Part shown: positions 8,569-16,580 of the stretch, in pieces | Layout of the letters: each line of letters begins with the position of its first letter | Position numbering within the stretch: position 1 is the stretch's first letter | NCBI RefSeq assembly: GCF_030408035.1 | Contig: NZ_JASDCF010000029.1 | Location: forward strand, 1-40,984 | DNA: 40,984 nt | DNA from: Psychrobacter sp. APC 3426 | Lineage (GTDB): Bacteria > Pseudomonadota > Gammaproteobacteria > Pseudomonadales > Moraxellaceae | Reading direction: 5' to 3' | The notes under the pieces: generated by a model | Told to the model about the DNA's origin: nothing | Database searches by the model: none | What the model saw: only the letters and a program-made list of their open reading frames with translations | Position numbers and translations under genes: made by a program

Positions 8569-8678
8569 ATGCAGCCCTTAGAATATAAGTTATCTTTGCT
8601 GTTATAACAAAATCTGCTTTAGTTTACCAGTTTATTTCACAACTGTTATGACCAATGCATAGAATGTTTGTCTAATGT

Positions 8679-9902
8679 TTAATTGGCTTGCTTATCCAGC
8701 AACATTGCATCGCCGTAGCTGAAGAAACGATACTGCTCATTGATGGCATGGTGGTAAGCACTCTCTATACACGCTTTCCCAGAAAAAGCCGACACTAGCA
8801 TTAATAGTGTTGATTTAGGCAAATGAAAATTGGTCAATAATTTATCGATGACACCAAATTTAAATCCTGGGTAGATGAATATATCAGTATCGCCTGACCA
8901 GCTTGATAAAGTTTGCCCATTAACGGCTGTCTTTTGATAAGCGGTTTCTAGGACGCGGGTAACGGTTGTGCCAATAGCGATGACCTGCTTACCATTTGCA
9001 TGAGTCTCATTAATAAGGTCTGCCGTTGTTTGCGGTAAATGCGCATATTCGCTGTGCATGGTGTGATTTAGCAAGTTGTCGGTCTTGACAGGGGCAAAGG
9101 TACCAGCGCCCACATGCAAAGTCACAAAAGCTGTATTAATGCCTTTTTCTGCAAGCTTATTAAGCACTGAATCATCGAAGTGTAAGCTTGCGGTAGGTGC
9201 TGCCACACTAGCGAGTTTGCTTGGGTCATGAAAGACAGTTTGATAACGGGTGTTGTCGGTCTCATCTGCATGACGTTCAAAATAGGGCGGAATGGGCAGT
9301 TCACCATACAGCTCTAAATGAGGGAGAATGGGTGCATCAAAGGATAAGATAAACAGGTTATCTTGACGACCAATCATCACAGCATTCATATGACCATCAG
9401 CGAGCGACAAACGTTGCCCCAACTTAAGCGCTTTGCTCGCCTTAACATGACAGAGGGCAATATGCTCTTGGTTCACTGTTTGATTATCTGTCGTTTGTAA
9501 CTGTAGAGCCTCTACATCCAAGTCTGCGATACCCACCAAACGCTCAATCAGGACTTCAATCTTACCGCCCGTATCTTTTTGCCCAAACAGGCGCGCTTTC
9601 ATAACCTTGGTGTCATTAAAGACAATCAAATCTCCTGCATTTAGTAAGTCTGGCAATTCAGAGAACAAGCGGTCTTCTATCAGAGGGCTATTACTTTGAG
9701 TATTACTCTGATTATGACTTTGCTCATTAGCTGGTAAATAAAGTAGCTTTGATGCAGAGCGCTGCGCCAATGGATAGCGTGCTATTAGGCTGTCAGGTAA
9801 ATCGTAGTCATAATCATCAACACTCAGATAGTCTGCGCTATTTTTTTTATTAATGTCAATCATAGAACTATCTATAGGATTTGCAGCTTGAGAGTGGGTC
9901 AT
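8679..9902 (-). CDS. queA: tRNA preQ1(34) S-adenosylmethionine ribosyltransferase-isomerase
   Basis: QueA transfers and isomerises ribose from SAM onto preQ1-modified tRNA, giving epoxyqueuosine in the queuosine pathway. The sequence has the family hallmarks: DYDLPDSLIARYPLAQRSASKLL near the start, DLIVFNDTKVMKARLFGQK, LPIPPYF, TASLHFD, THVGAGTF-like TLHVGAGTFAPV, and NFHLPKSTLLMLVSAF near the end. The 407 residues exceed the usual ~350. The excess lies in an N-terminal extension of about 28 residues and Asn/Ser-rich insertions (NEQSHNQSNTQSN). The first ATG (9902) lacks a good ribosome site and an internal start is possible. No tgt gene is adjacent in the window. Confidence 0.95.
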   Translation of the reverse strand: MTHSQAANPIDSSMIDINKKNSADYLSVDDYDYDLPDSLIARYPLAQRSASKLLYLPANEQSHNQSNTQSNSPLIEDRLFSELPDLLNAGDLIVFNDTKVMKARLFGQKDTGGKIEVLIERLVGIADLDVEALQLQTTDNQTVNQEHIALCHVKASKALKLGQRLSLADGHMNAVMIGRQDNLFILSFDAPILPHLELYGELPIPPYFERHADETDNTRYQTVFHDPSKLASVAAPTASLHFDDSVLNKLAEKGINTAFVTLHVGAGTFAPVKTDNLLNHTMHSEYAHLPQTTADLINETHANGKQVIAIGTTVTRVLETAYQKTAVNGQTLSSWSGDTDIFIYPGFKFGVIDKLLTNFHLPKSTLLMLVSAFSGKACIESAYHHAINEQYRFFSYGDAMLLDKQAN

Positions 9903-10301
9903 AATCAGTCTTTAAATAGGGATGGGTTTTGAGGTAATTGTAGCAGAAATGACACGATGAGCGCATGGCTTAATAGATGACCGTAGTGCATAAAGTTTAA
10001 TAATGTTAGGTAAAAAGTGATACTAGAAATAGCCTAAGCATTATTTTGCGAATGCCATTATATATAGTAAGTGAAAAGTAATATCGATACATCACGTGCT
10101 GCTGATATCAATTTTTCTTGCTTGCTGTGCCTGCGCAGACAGAGGCTACAAAAAATTGATATCAGCAATACCGTAGCGTTTTTAGGATATTTTGACTATA
10201 GGCAAGTTTTCGAAAAAATATCATTCATGGCAGTGAGAGATGCTAAACACTCAACCATGGCACTAATAGAGAATGTTTGTGCATTTTCAAAACGTACTGC
10301 A
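9903..10301. other. Intergenic region holding repeat copy 1
   Basis: This is the gap between queA and dinB. Apart from the structured repeat at about 10063-10200, annotated separately, no gene is supported. A frame of 83 codons at 10071-10322 runs through the repeat and into the end of dinB and is not credible as a gene. Confidence 0.6.
10063..10200 (+). repeat. Structured intergenic repeat (MITE-like), copy 1
   Basis: A perfect 17-bp inverted repeat (TGCTGATATCAATTTTT at 10100-10116 and its complement at 10151-10167) flanks a 34-base loop containing CTTGCTTGCTGTG and GACAGAGGCT. The same loop and an analogous stem recur inverted at 32030-32190. Similarity extends outward on both sides (CACGTGCT before the stem and a GTTTxTAG block after it) and stops near TATAGT on the left and ACTATA on the right. 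These ends fit a short element with TAGT/ACTA termini and TA duplications, but that mechanism is inferred from two copies only. Confidence 0.75.
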
Positions 10302-11390
10302 TTACCACTCAAACAAATTTAACTGAGGCAGTTGTTGAGTAGCAGGGGTTAATGAAGAGAATGTGACGCCGACTAGGCGAATAGGCAGAGTGCGAGGAAT
10401 GTCCATAAATAGCCTGTCTAACCAGTAATGTGCAGATTCAGCACTATCAAAAGCAGTCGATAACGTATGCGAGCGAGTAATTTGGGTAAAGTCTGCATAC
10501 TTCACTTTTAAGGTAATGGTATAGGCAATGAGCTGTTTTTTTTGCAATTGATTGAATGCATCCTCATTTTGCTCATAGATTTGTAGCTTTAGCATATTGT
10601 CATCACTTAGATTGTCCCTAAAAGTGGTCTCCGAGCCGACAGATTTATGGGTGCGCTCAGATTTGACGGCACGCTCATCACGACCATGTGCAATATCATG
10701 ATAAAACTGTCCGCGCTTGCCAAATTCCTGTACCAATGTCGCAGCGGGCATGCGACGCAGGTCAGCGCCATTACTGACACCCATGGCATGCAGACGCTTA
10801 GCAGTTGCCTTACCAATGCCATGAAAACGCTCAATTGGTAGCGTGCTGATGAATGCATCGGCATCAGCAGGCGTGATAATCGCTGTGCCATTGGGTTTGT
10901 TAATATCAGAGGCAATCTTGGCCAGCATTTTATTAAATGAGACGCCAGCCGAAGCGGTGAGCCCGGTGTGTTCCAAAATCTGTGCCCGTAGCCAGTTAGC
11001 CATTAATGTCGCTGAGCCTTTATGATTTTTTAGACCAGTGACATCAAGATATGCTTCATCTAACGATAAAGGCTCAACATGGGGTGTTAAACGATACATA
11101 AGCTGGCGGATATCGCCGCTTACCGCGCGATACACCTCAAAACGTGGTCGTACGAATATCACTTCTGGACAACGTTTGCGTGCTTCATAGCAAGACATTG
11201 CTGAACGTACACCAAATTTTCGCACTTCATAACTTGCTGCGGCAACCACACCACGACCACTGGGATCACCGCCGACAACTAGGGGTTTGCCACGCAGCTC
11301 AGGGAAGTCACGCTGTTCAACACTGGCGTAAAAAGCATCCATATCTATATGAATGATTTTACGAGGAGAGGGATTAATAGAGGCTGTCAT
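10302..11390 (-). CDS. dinB: DNA polymerase IV (Y-family translesion polymerase)
   Basis: Pol IV copies past damaged bases and is usually part of the SOS response. All catalytic features are present in 362 residues: Asp16 in HIDMDAFYASVEQRD, Asp111-Glu112 in LSLDEAYLDVT, the YEVRKFGVRSAM finger motif, and helix-hairpin-helix residues in FHGIGKATAKRLHAMGV. The C-terminus ends PQLNLFEW; QLxLF is the standard beta-clamp binding motif. No LexA-type box was recognised upstream. The gene stands alone on the minus strand, and repeat copy 1 lies about 100 bases past its stop. Confidence 0.96.
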   Translation of the reverse strand: MTASINPSPRKIIHIDMDAFYASVEQRDFPELRGKPLVVGGDPSGRGVVAAASYEVRKFGVRSAMSCYEARKRCPEVIFVRPRFEVYRAVSGDIRQLMYRLTPHVEPLSLDEAYLDVTGLKNHKGSATLMANWLRAQILEHTGLTASAGVSFNKMLAKIASDINKPNGTAIITPADADAFISTLPIERFHGIGKATAKRLHAMGVSNGADLRRMPAATLVQEFGKRGQFYHDIAHGRDERAVKSERTHKSVGSETTFRDNLSDDNMLKLQIYEQNEDAFNQLQKKQLIAYTITLKVKYADFTQITRSHTLSTAFDSAESAHYWLDRLFMDIPRTLPIRLVGVTFSSLTPATQQLPQLNLFEW

Positions 11391-11844
11391 GATGTTTATT
11401 TTACCTCAGTTATTCAAGTCGTTTCAGTACCAGTTCTATGCTTATTATTTGAGGCTTAAATCATGATATTTAACGAACTTAATTCTCATTATCAGCCTAA
11501 AGTTTTTTACTATGACGTACATTTAAGCAATAAAAAACAAGTATTATTTATTTAAACTGTGTTATTTATTAAGGATAACTAATTTATATAGCCGTTTATC
11601 CTAAAAAAATTACCGTTAGTCATGAATGTTATTTTTTCATGTTACTGTTTTCATTCTAACGTCTTACACTAGAGTATTGACAGAAATAAACGACTGTTGA
11701 AGGGATAAGCAACGTCTTAAGAGCCTGTTTTTCAAACAAAAAAAGACGTTGTTTATAGCTCAAGCCATGCTTGGATGTAGAGCGTTGGTAAAATTCGCCA
11801 TTTAAAAGAAGTTGTTGCAATGGTGTATGAAGACTAAGGAGCTA
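11391..11844. other. AT-rich intergenic region
   Basis: No gene is seen. Two inverted repeats stand out. AGGATAA/TTATCCT lies at 11572-11578 and 11596-11602. CAACGTCTT/AAGACGTTG lies at 11710-11718 and 11743-11751, with a 24-base loop containing GTTTTTC. The second lies about 100 bases before the small gene at 11848 and could act as a leader structure or operator. A TTGACA at about 11677 has no good matching -10 box. Confidence 0.4.
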
Positions 11845-11847
11845 ATG

Positions 11848-12093
11848 ATGAATAACGGTTTAAAAGGGAGTGATTTAACACGAGCGATGCTAGCCCGAGG
11901 TGATAAAAAAGTCTGGTGTGCAGTTTGTGATGAAAGTGATGAGCATGCAATGATGGATCATTGTGGTAATGATTTTACCGCGTATATTGTGGCATATCGA
12001 AAGGGGTACTTTTACTGTAGTGCTGGCACGCCATGGGCGTATGCTGTACCAATAAAGATATCGGCAGTCATGCCCTATGAGATAGAGATGTAA
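11848..12093 (+). CDS. Small protein of unknown function (81 residues)
   Basis: The family is not recognised with certainty. The protein is compact, has no membrane segment or signal peptide, and has three cysteines plus several histidines. CAVCDESDEHAMMDHCGND is followed by aromatic-rich segments (AYIVAYRKGYFYC). I recall similar short proteins from Acinetobacter but cannot verify this. The start is set by AAGGAG at 11836-11841, six bases before the ATG at 11848; the adjacent ATG at 11845 is an alternative. The open frame extends to a TTG at 11812. The C/H pattern could bind a metal, but no known zinc motif is complete. Confidence 0.65.
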   Translation: MNNGLKGSDLTRAMLARGDKKVWCAVCDESDEHAMMDHCGNDFTAYIVAYRKGYFYCSAGTPWAYAVPIKISAVMPYEIEM

Positions 12094-12130
12094 GCAAAAA
12101 GAGCGACATTAAAGATATAATTAAGCGCAC

Positions 12131-12154
12131 AAAAAAACCTCCAAATTAGGAGGC
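12131..12154 (-). terminator. Intrinsic terminator of the tRNA-Leu gene
   Basis: On the minus strand the stem CCTCC-TAATTT-GGAGG is followed by seven T. It begins about 19 bases past the tRNA 3' end and may also slow transcription from the small gene on the plus strand. Confidence 0.85.
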
Positions 12155-12172
12155 TTGATTGTTACTAAATAA

Positions 12173-12259
12173 TGGTACCGGTGGTCGGACTTGAACCGAC
12201 ACGCTTTTAAAGGCAACGGATTTTGAATCCGTCATGTCTACCAATTCCATCACACCGGC
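12173..12259 (-). tRNA. tRNA-Leu, anticodon CAA
   Basis: The 87-base class II tRNA has acceptor arms GCCGGTG and CACCGGT (one G-U pair), an encoded CCA end and a long variable arm. The anticodon stem ACGGA/TCCGT has loop TTCAAAA, so the anticodon is CAA (codon UUG). The T arm is GTCGGTTCAAGTCCGAC. The gene is transcribed on the minus strand. Confidence 0.95.
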
Positions 12260-12268
12260 GTGTTAGGT

Positions 12269-12302
12269 GATAAAGTTTGTTCAAGAGAAGTTGAACTTTA
12301 TC
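12269..12302 (-). other. Hairpin in the tRNA-Leu 5' leader
   Basis: GATAAAG and TTCAA on one arm pair with TTGAA and CTTTATC on the other, with a small bulge and a six-base loop. The hairpin sits between the promoter and the tRNA 5' end, so the precursor would carry it; it may help processing. Confidence 0.5.
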
Positions 12303-12328
12303 GAATTGGGCTACAGGGTTAACTCTGT

Positions 12329-12367
12329 ATAGGCTGCGTATTATAGCAGCCTATTCTTAGCCGTCAA
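12329..12367 (-). promoter_or_regulatory. Promoter of tRNA-Leu with a palindrome around the -10 box
   Basis: Minus strand: TTGACG (12362-12367), 16-base spacer, TATAAT (12340-12345). The -10 box lies between the perfect 9-bp arms ATAGGCTGC (12329-12337) and GCAGCCTAT (12346-12354), which could be an operator or a DNA structure. The start site would be near 12333, about 75 bases before the tRNA. Confidence 0.7.
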
Positions 12368-12436
12368 GAATTATTTAATATAAATTTTCTGTTTTATGAG
12401 TAAATACTAAAATGTTGTGATTTACTCTAATGCCAC

Positions 12437-13210
12437 CTATCCCACGAAAGCACGTTCAACCGCATAATCCGCTTGCACACCCATACGTGGTGACACAGTA
12501 AGACCAAAGCCGTCTAATATCTCTGAAACCTCTGCGTTAAATGGCATGCTACCACACAGCATCACACGATCGTCGTCTTTGTTCATCGGTGGTAACCCGA
12601 TATCTTCAAACAGTTTACCTGATTTCATTAAGTCGGTGACGCGTCCCGTGTTTCTAAACTCTTCACGCGTGACCGTTGGATAGTAAATGAACTTTTCGCG
12701 GTACCATTCACCAAATATTTCATCATTTGGTAGCTCGTTTTCGAACATATCACGATACGCCAAATCATCTACATGACGGACCCCATGTACCAAAATAATT
12801 TTGTCAAAGCGCTCATACACTTCAGGGTCACGTGACAAGGCTAAGAACGGCGCAAGTCCAGTACCAGTCGATAGCATGTATAGATGTTTACCTGGCAGTA
12901 AATCGTCTAATACCAACGTACCTGTTGGTTTTTTACTAACCAATAGCTCGTCACCAACTTTGATATGCTGTAAGCGTGAGGTCAATGGGCCGTCTTGTAC
13001 TTTGATAGAAAAGAATTCTAAATGCTCTTCGTAATTGGGACTAGCAATTGAGTAAGCACGTAACAGCGGTCTGCCATCGACAGCGAGACCAATCATCGCA
13101 AACTCACCATTACGGAAGCGTAAGCCATCGTCACGAGTGGTTTTGATGCTAAATAGAGAATCATTCCAATGATGAACCTCTGTGACCGTTTCGGTGCGAA
13201 GTTTTGACAT
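12437..13210 (-). CDS. fpr: Ferredoxin/flavodoxin--NADP+ reductase
   Basis: This 257-residue flavoprotein moves electrons between NADPH and ferredoxin or flavodoxin in the cytoplasm. The FAD-binding signature RAYS (residues 51-54) and the NADP-binding segment STGTGLAPF (114-122) are both present, as are the CGSMPFN motif and a C-terminus ending VERAFVG, close to the bacterial class-I Fpr ending. The length is usual for the bacterial subclass (about 257-258). GAGGAC lies six bases before the ATG at 13210. The gene is single on the minus strand, upstream of tRNA-Leu. Confidence 0.94.
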   Translation of the reverse strand: MSKLRTETVTEVHHWNDSLFSIKTTRDDGLRFRNGEFAMIGLAVDGRPLLRAYSIASPNYEEHLEFFSIKVQDGPLTSRLQHIKVGDELLVSKKPTGTLVLDDLLPGKHLYMLSTGTGLAPFLALSRDPEVYERFDKIILVHGVRHVDDLAYRDMFENELPNDEIFGEWYREKFIYYPTVTREEFRNTGRVTDLMKSGKLFEDIGLPPMNKDDDRVMLCGSMPFNAEVSEILDGFGLTVSPRMGVQADYAVERAFVG

Positions 13211-13710
13211 AAAGTCCTCGTTAATAAGTTGTTTTTAGTACGTGTCTTGTTACGTTAATCGGTTTGAAACTATTTAAATAGGTATGGAATAAAAGTTTTC
13301 AATGATATAAACGATGAGTTTGGTTTTATCAAACCATAAAGTTGTTATAGTTATAGAGCATGCTTAAATTCTGCCGCTTGATTCAAAACTTCGTAAATAA
13401 TGCCTACCTACTCACAGAATTAAGGGATGATATTCTAACACTGTATGCCATATTATAAATGAGCAGTGATGCCTGCAGCGTCTAAATGGAGTATGAAAAG
13501 GCACGAAATCTAAAGGCTCTCATCAAATTTCTCGCTCATAATACCAAACTTTAAAATAAAAATCAGTCTGGCAGCGATTATGTGGCATGATAAAATAGAA
13601 TATCGTTAGTAAATAATTTCGTATCTTAACGTATGCCTTTTTATCAAAGCTGATTTATCGCTCTCTCAATGATATTTTAAGCTGTTCTATAGTCCTCTTG
13701 GAGAAGTTGT
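13211..13710. other. Intergenic region between divergent fpr and trmO
   Basis: No gene was found in these 500 AT-rich bases. They contain the promoters of two divergent genes. A short palindrome TGGTTT-TATC-AAACCA at 13321-13336 lies about 110 bases upstream of fpr and is a possible operator; no regulator gene is adjacent. GGAGAAG shortly before the ATG at 13711 serves trmO. Confidence 0.45.
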
Positions 13711-14727
13711 ATGTCGGGTGTCAATGTGTCAGAAGACGATTCTATAAAGGACTGTGCGTCAGGAGACTATCACCATGCGCCAATTATTGGCTATCATCGC
13801 GCGCCGCTGTCACAGAAATTTGGAGCGCCAAGACAACCAAACCTGGTGGCACTGACTAGCGTGATTGAAATGCTAGCGCCTTACGATACACCAGCGGCAT
13901 TTGTAGGATTAGAAGCGTTTAGTCATATTTGGCTTAGCTGGCAGTTTCATCATAACTATATAAATAAAAACGGCCATGCAAATAAAGCCAGTCATGCAAG
14001 TAAAAACGGCCATATCAATAAAGTGGATAGCAGTTTTCGCGCGCAAGTACGACCACCACGGCTAGGCGGTAATGAGAAGATAGGGGTGTTTGCCAGTCGC
14101 AGTATGTATCGACCTTCAGGTTTAGGGCTGTCTGTGGTTAAACTTGAACGGGTCGAGGTAGTAGAAGGTCGCGTATTACTTATCATTAGCGGTGCTGATA
14201 TGATTGATGGTACGCCAATTATCGATATCAAACCCTATGTGGCTTATAGCGATGCTGTTGATGATGCAGAGAGTGGCTTTGCGCCAACTGCACCAACACT
14301 GTTGGATGTGACAATGACTGAATCTGCTCATGAGCAGTTTATGACTTTGATTAATGTAGAGCAGGTTAATATAAAGCAATCTGATAACGCTAATAATAAA
14401 AATAATGACACAAATAGTGGTACGGAAAATGCTGCATTACTTTTTATAGATTCAATGAATTCAATGAATTCAGTGAGTTCAACAAATTCAATAAATCCGC
14501 TAAACTCAAGAGATGGCCTAGTCCACAAGGTGCAAAAGCAATTGCTGGAATCTGATATCGACTCTATAAAAGCCTTAATCGCGCAAGATCCACGTCCAGC
14601 CTATCGCCGTACGGAGATAAGTACACTTTTTGTCATGCGCTATAAGTCTGTGGATGTGAGTTTTCAGTTGATAGAATCAGGGCAGCTACAAATAATGGCA
14701 GTTGTAGAAGTGAATGAGACCTTGTAG
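13711..14727 (+). CDS. trmO: TrmO-type tRNA (t6A37) methyltransferase with repeat-containing insertions
   Basis: The TsaA/TrmO family methylates N6 of t6A37 in tRNA-Thr using SAM. Family blocks are visible: PIIGYHRAPLSQKFGAPRQ, VGLEAFSHIWLSWQFHHN, RAQVRPPRLGGNEKIGVFASRSMYRPSGLGLSVVKLE, DMIDGTPIIDIKPYVAYSDA and, at the end, DPRPAYRR. The 338 residues exceed E. coli TrmO (about 235). The excess is in two low-complexity insertions, one made of six-residue repeats at residues 85-102 and one Asn/Ser-rich at about 225-270, both coded by tandem repeats. Both sit between conserved blocks, so the fold is probably kept. The gene starts 44 bases plus a hairpin ahead of gspE. Confidence 0.88.
   Translation: MSGVNVSEDDSIKDCASGDYHHAPIIGYHRAPLSQKFGAPRQPNLVALTSVIEMLAPYDTPAAFVGLEAFSHIWLSWQFHHNYINKNGHANKASHASKNGHINKVDSSFRAQVRPPRLGGNEKIGVFASRSMYRPSGLGLSVVKLERVEVVEGRVLLIISGADMIDGTPIIDIKPYVAYSDAVDDAESGFAPTAPTLLDVTMTESAHEQFMTLINVEQVNIKQSDNANNKNNDTNSGTENAALLFIDSMNSMNSVSSTNSINPLNSRDGLVHKVQKQLLESDIDSIKALIAQDPRPAYRRTEISTLFVMRYKSVDVSFQLIESGQLQIMAVVEVNETL
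13963..14016 (+). repeat. 18-bp tandem repeat inside trmO, three copies
   Basis: Three consecutive 18-base units begin with AATAAA or AGTAAA and contain CCAT or TCAT. They code for NKNGHA, NKASHA and SKNGHI; a partial fourth copy follows. Unit length is a multiple of three, so copy-number change keeps the frame. Confidence 0.85.
14452..14508 (+). repeat. 9-bp degenerate tandem repeat inside trmO
   Basis: About six units of TCA-ATG-AAT type code for an SMN/SVS/STN/SIN series at residues 248-266. The first two units are identical and later ones have diverged. Confidence 0.8.
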
Positions 14728-14744
14728 GGTGCTTTTTAAGCACC
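14728..14744 (+). other. Short hairpin directly after the trmO stop codon
   Basis: GGTGCTT-TTT-AAGCACC begins at the base after the TAG. No T-run follows, so it is more likely an mRNA stabilising or attenuating structure between trmO and gspE than a full terminator. Confidence 0.45.
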
Positions 14745-14771
14745 ACTTACCGATAATAAAAGAAGAAAAAT

Positions 14772-16559
14772 ATGTCCGCTCAGCAGTATTCGATAGTAAT
14801 TGATTTACGTTGGTGTCTTGATGAATTATTGGCAGATAGGGTGATTGACCAGCGTGGCTATAATTTGGTGATTACCAGTCGCCGTGATAAGGCGCAGCAT
14901 CCGCTACTGACGATTAGTGAATTTGGTTTGCCAAATGGTCATGCGCTTGATAATAAGCCTGAGAATAAATTAACGCTTGCATGGCTCAATCAATGGCTGG
15001 CAGCCAAAGCAGATATGCCAATCGTGCGTATTGATCCGTTAAAGGTTGATGTGCCGGCAGTGACGCAGCTGATGTCTTTTGAGTATGCGCGCTCGCAGCA
15101 TATTTTGCCGATTGAGGTCACGTTAGATGAGGTGGTCATCGGTACCGATCAGCCGTTTTATACGGATTGGCACTCAAATATCGAAAAAATCATCAAATCT
15201 AAAAGCTATCGTACGGTTTATATTAATCCTGAGCAGATTAATCGCTATCGGCAAGAGTTCTATCAAGTCACGCAAGCGATTGCCGGGGCAAATAGTATCC
15301 ATAAGCGTGCGGCAGCTGATGTGACCAATGTCGAAGCCTTATTACAACTGGGCGACAATACCAATCCAGATGCCAACGATCAACATATCGTCAAAGTCGT
15401 CGATTGGTTACTGCAGTATGCCTTTGAGCAGCGCGCGAGTGATATTCATTTAGAGCCACGCCGTGAGACGGGCAAAGTACGCTTTCGAATTGATGGCGTG
15501 CTGCATACTGTTTATGAGATGCCACTGGCAATTATAGTAGCGGTGACCGCACGTATTAAAATTTTAGGACGTCTTAACGTCGCAGAAAAGCGCAAACCGC
15601 AAGATGGTCGCTTAAAAACACGTACCCATAATGGGATGGAAACCGAGCTACGTCTTTCTACCATGCCGACTGCTTTTGGCGAAAAGCTGGTCATGCGCGT
15701 ATTTGACCCAGAAGTACTGGTGCGCTCGTTTGCTCAGCTTGGTTTGTCGGGTAAGCAGCTTGAGACTTGGCATGAGCTGACAGCACATCCAAACGGCATT
15801 ATTTTGGTCACCGGTCCGACGGGCTCTGGTAAAACCACCACCTTATACAGTACGCTCAAGCAGCTAGCGACGGAGCAGGTCAACGTCTGTACTATCGAAG
15901 ATCCTATCGAGATGATTGAGCCAGCTTTTAACCAAATGCAGGTCAATGCAGGGGTGGATTTGCACTTCGCTGATGGTATTCGCTCTTTGATGCGTCAAGA
16001 CCCAGACATCATTATGGTTGGTGAGATTCGTGATGCTGAAACCGCCAATATGGCTGTGCAGGCATCCCTGACCGGACACTTGGTACTCTCGACGTTGCAT
16101 ACCAATGATGCACCCAGTTCAATCACTCGCTTACATGATTTAGGAATTCAGCCGTTTTTGACTTCGGCAACTATATTGGGCGTGATGGCACAGCGCTTGT
16201 TACGTACATTATGCCCACATTGCAAGCAAGCAGTTGATGTCACGTCAGATAGCGAGATAGCTATCCAGTGGCAGGAGTTGGTACAGCCTTGGCGCGCTGC
16301 GGTGCCAGCACAAATTTATACGGCGCAGGGCTGTGAGCACTGTCGCCATACAGGTTATCAAGGCCGTGTCGGTCTGTACGAGATCATGCCATTGTCGAAT
16401 GAGCTCAAAAAGCTGGTCGCCGCTGATGCCAATTTGGATACGCTAAAACAACAAGCGTACCGCGAAGGCGTGCAACCACTGCGCCTATCTGGGGCAAAGC
16501 GTATCAGTGAAGGGGTAACGACTATAGAAGAGGTGATGCGCGTGGTGCCACTTAATTAG
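14772..16559 (+). CDS. gspE: Type II secretion ATPase GspE
   Basis: This 595-residue protein is a cytoplasmic secretion ATPase. An N-terminal region (about 1-190) matches the GspE N1/N2 layout. The ATPase core has Walker A GPTGSGKTTT (residues 348-357), an Asp box (TIEDPIE), Walker B (DPDIIMVGEIRDAETA) and a His box (TGHLVLSTLHTNDA). A C4 zinc site, CPHC and CEHC, near residue 480-530 is typical of GspE and PilB. It powers pseudopilus growth in T2SS. PilB is the main alternative. GspE is favoured by the presence of gspHIJK 2.8 kb downstream, but this assignment is by context. AAGAAG before the ATG is the ribosome site. Confidence 0.85.
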   Translation: MSAQQYSIVIDLRWCLDELLADRVIDQRGYNLVITSRRDKAQHPLLTISEFGLPNGHALDNKPENKLTLAWLNQWLAAKADMPIVRIDPLKVDVPAVTQLMSFEYARSQHILPIEVTLDEVVIGTDQPFYTDWHSNIEKIIKSKSYRTVYINPEQINRYRQEFYQVTQAIAGANSIHKRAAADVTNVEALLQLGDNTNPDANDQHIVKVVDWLLQYAFEQRASDIHLEPRRETGKVRFRIDGVLHTVYEMPLAIIVAVTARIKILGRLNVAEKRKPQDGRLKTRTHNGMETELRLSTMPTAFGEKLVMRVFDPEVLVRSFAQLGLSGKQLETWHELTAHPNGIILVTGPTGSGKTTTLYSTLKQLATEQVNVCTIEDPIEMIEPAFNQMQVNAGVDLHFADGIRSLMRQDPDIIMVGEIRDAETANMAVQASLTGHLVLSTLHTNDAPSSITRLHDLGIQPFLTSATILGVMAQRLLRTLCPHCKQAVDVTSDSEIAIQWQELVQPWRAAVPAQIYTAQGCEHCRHTGYQGRVGLYEIMPLSNELKKLVAADANLDTLKQQAYREGVQPLRLSGAKRISEGVTTIEEVMRVVPLN

Positions 16560-16580
16560 CTACCTTGGTTTGAGCTATCT

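Noticed and set aside
10071..10322. An 83-codon frame between queA and dinB
   Set aside because: It is made mostly of the structured repeat and runs into the end of dinB on the other strand.
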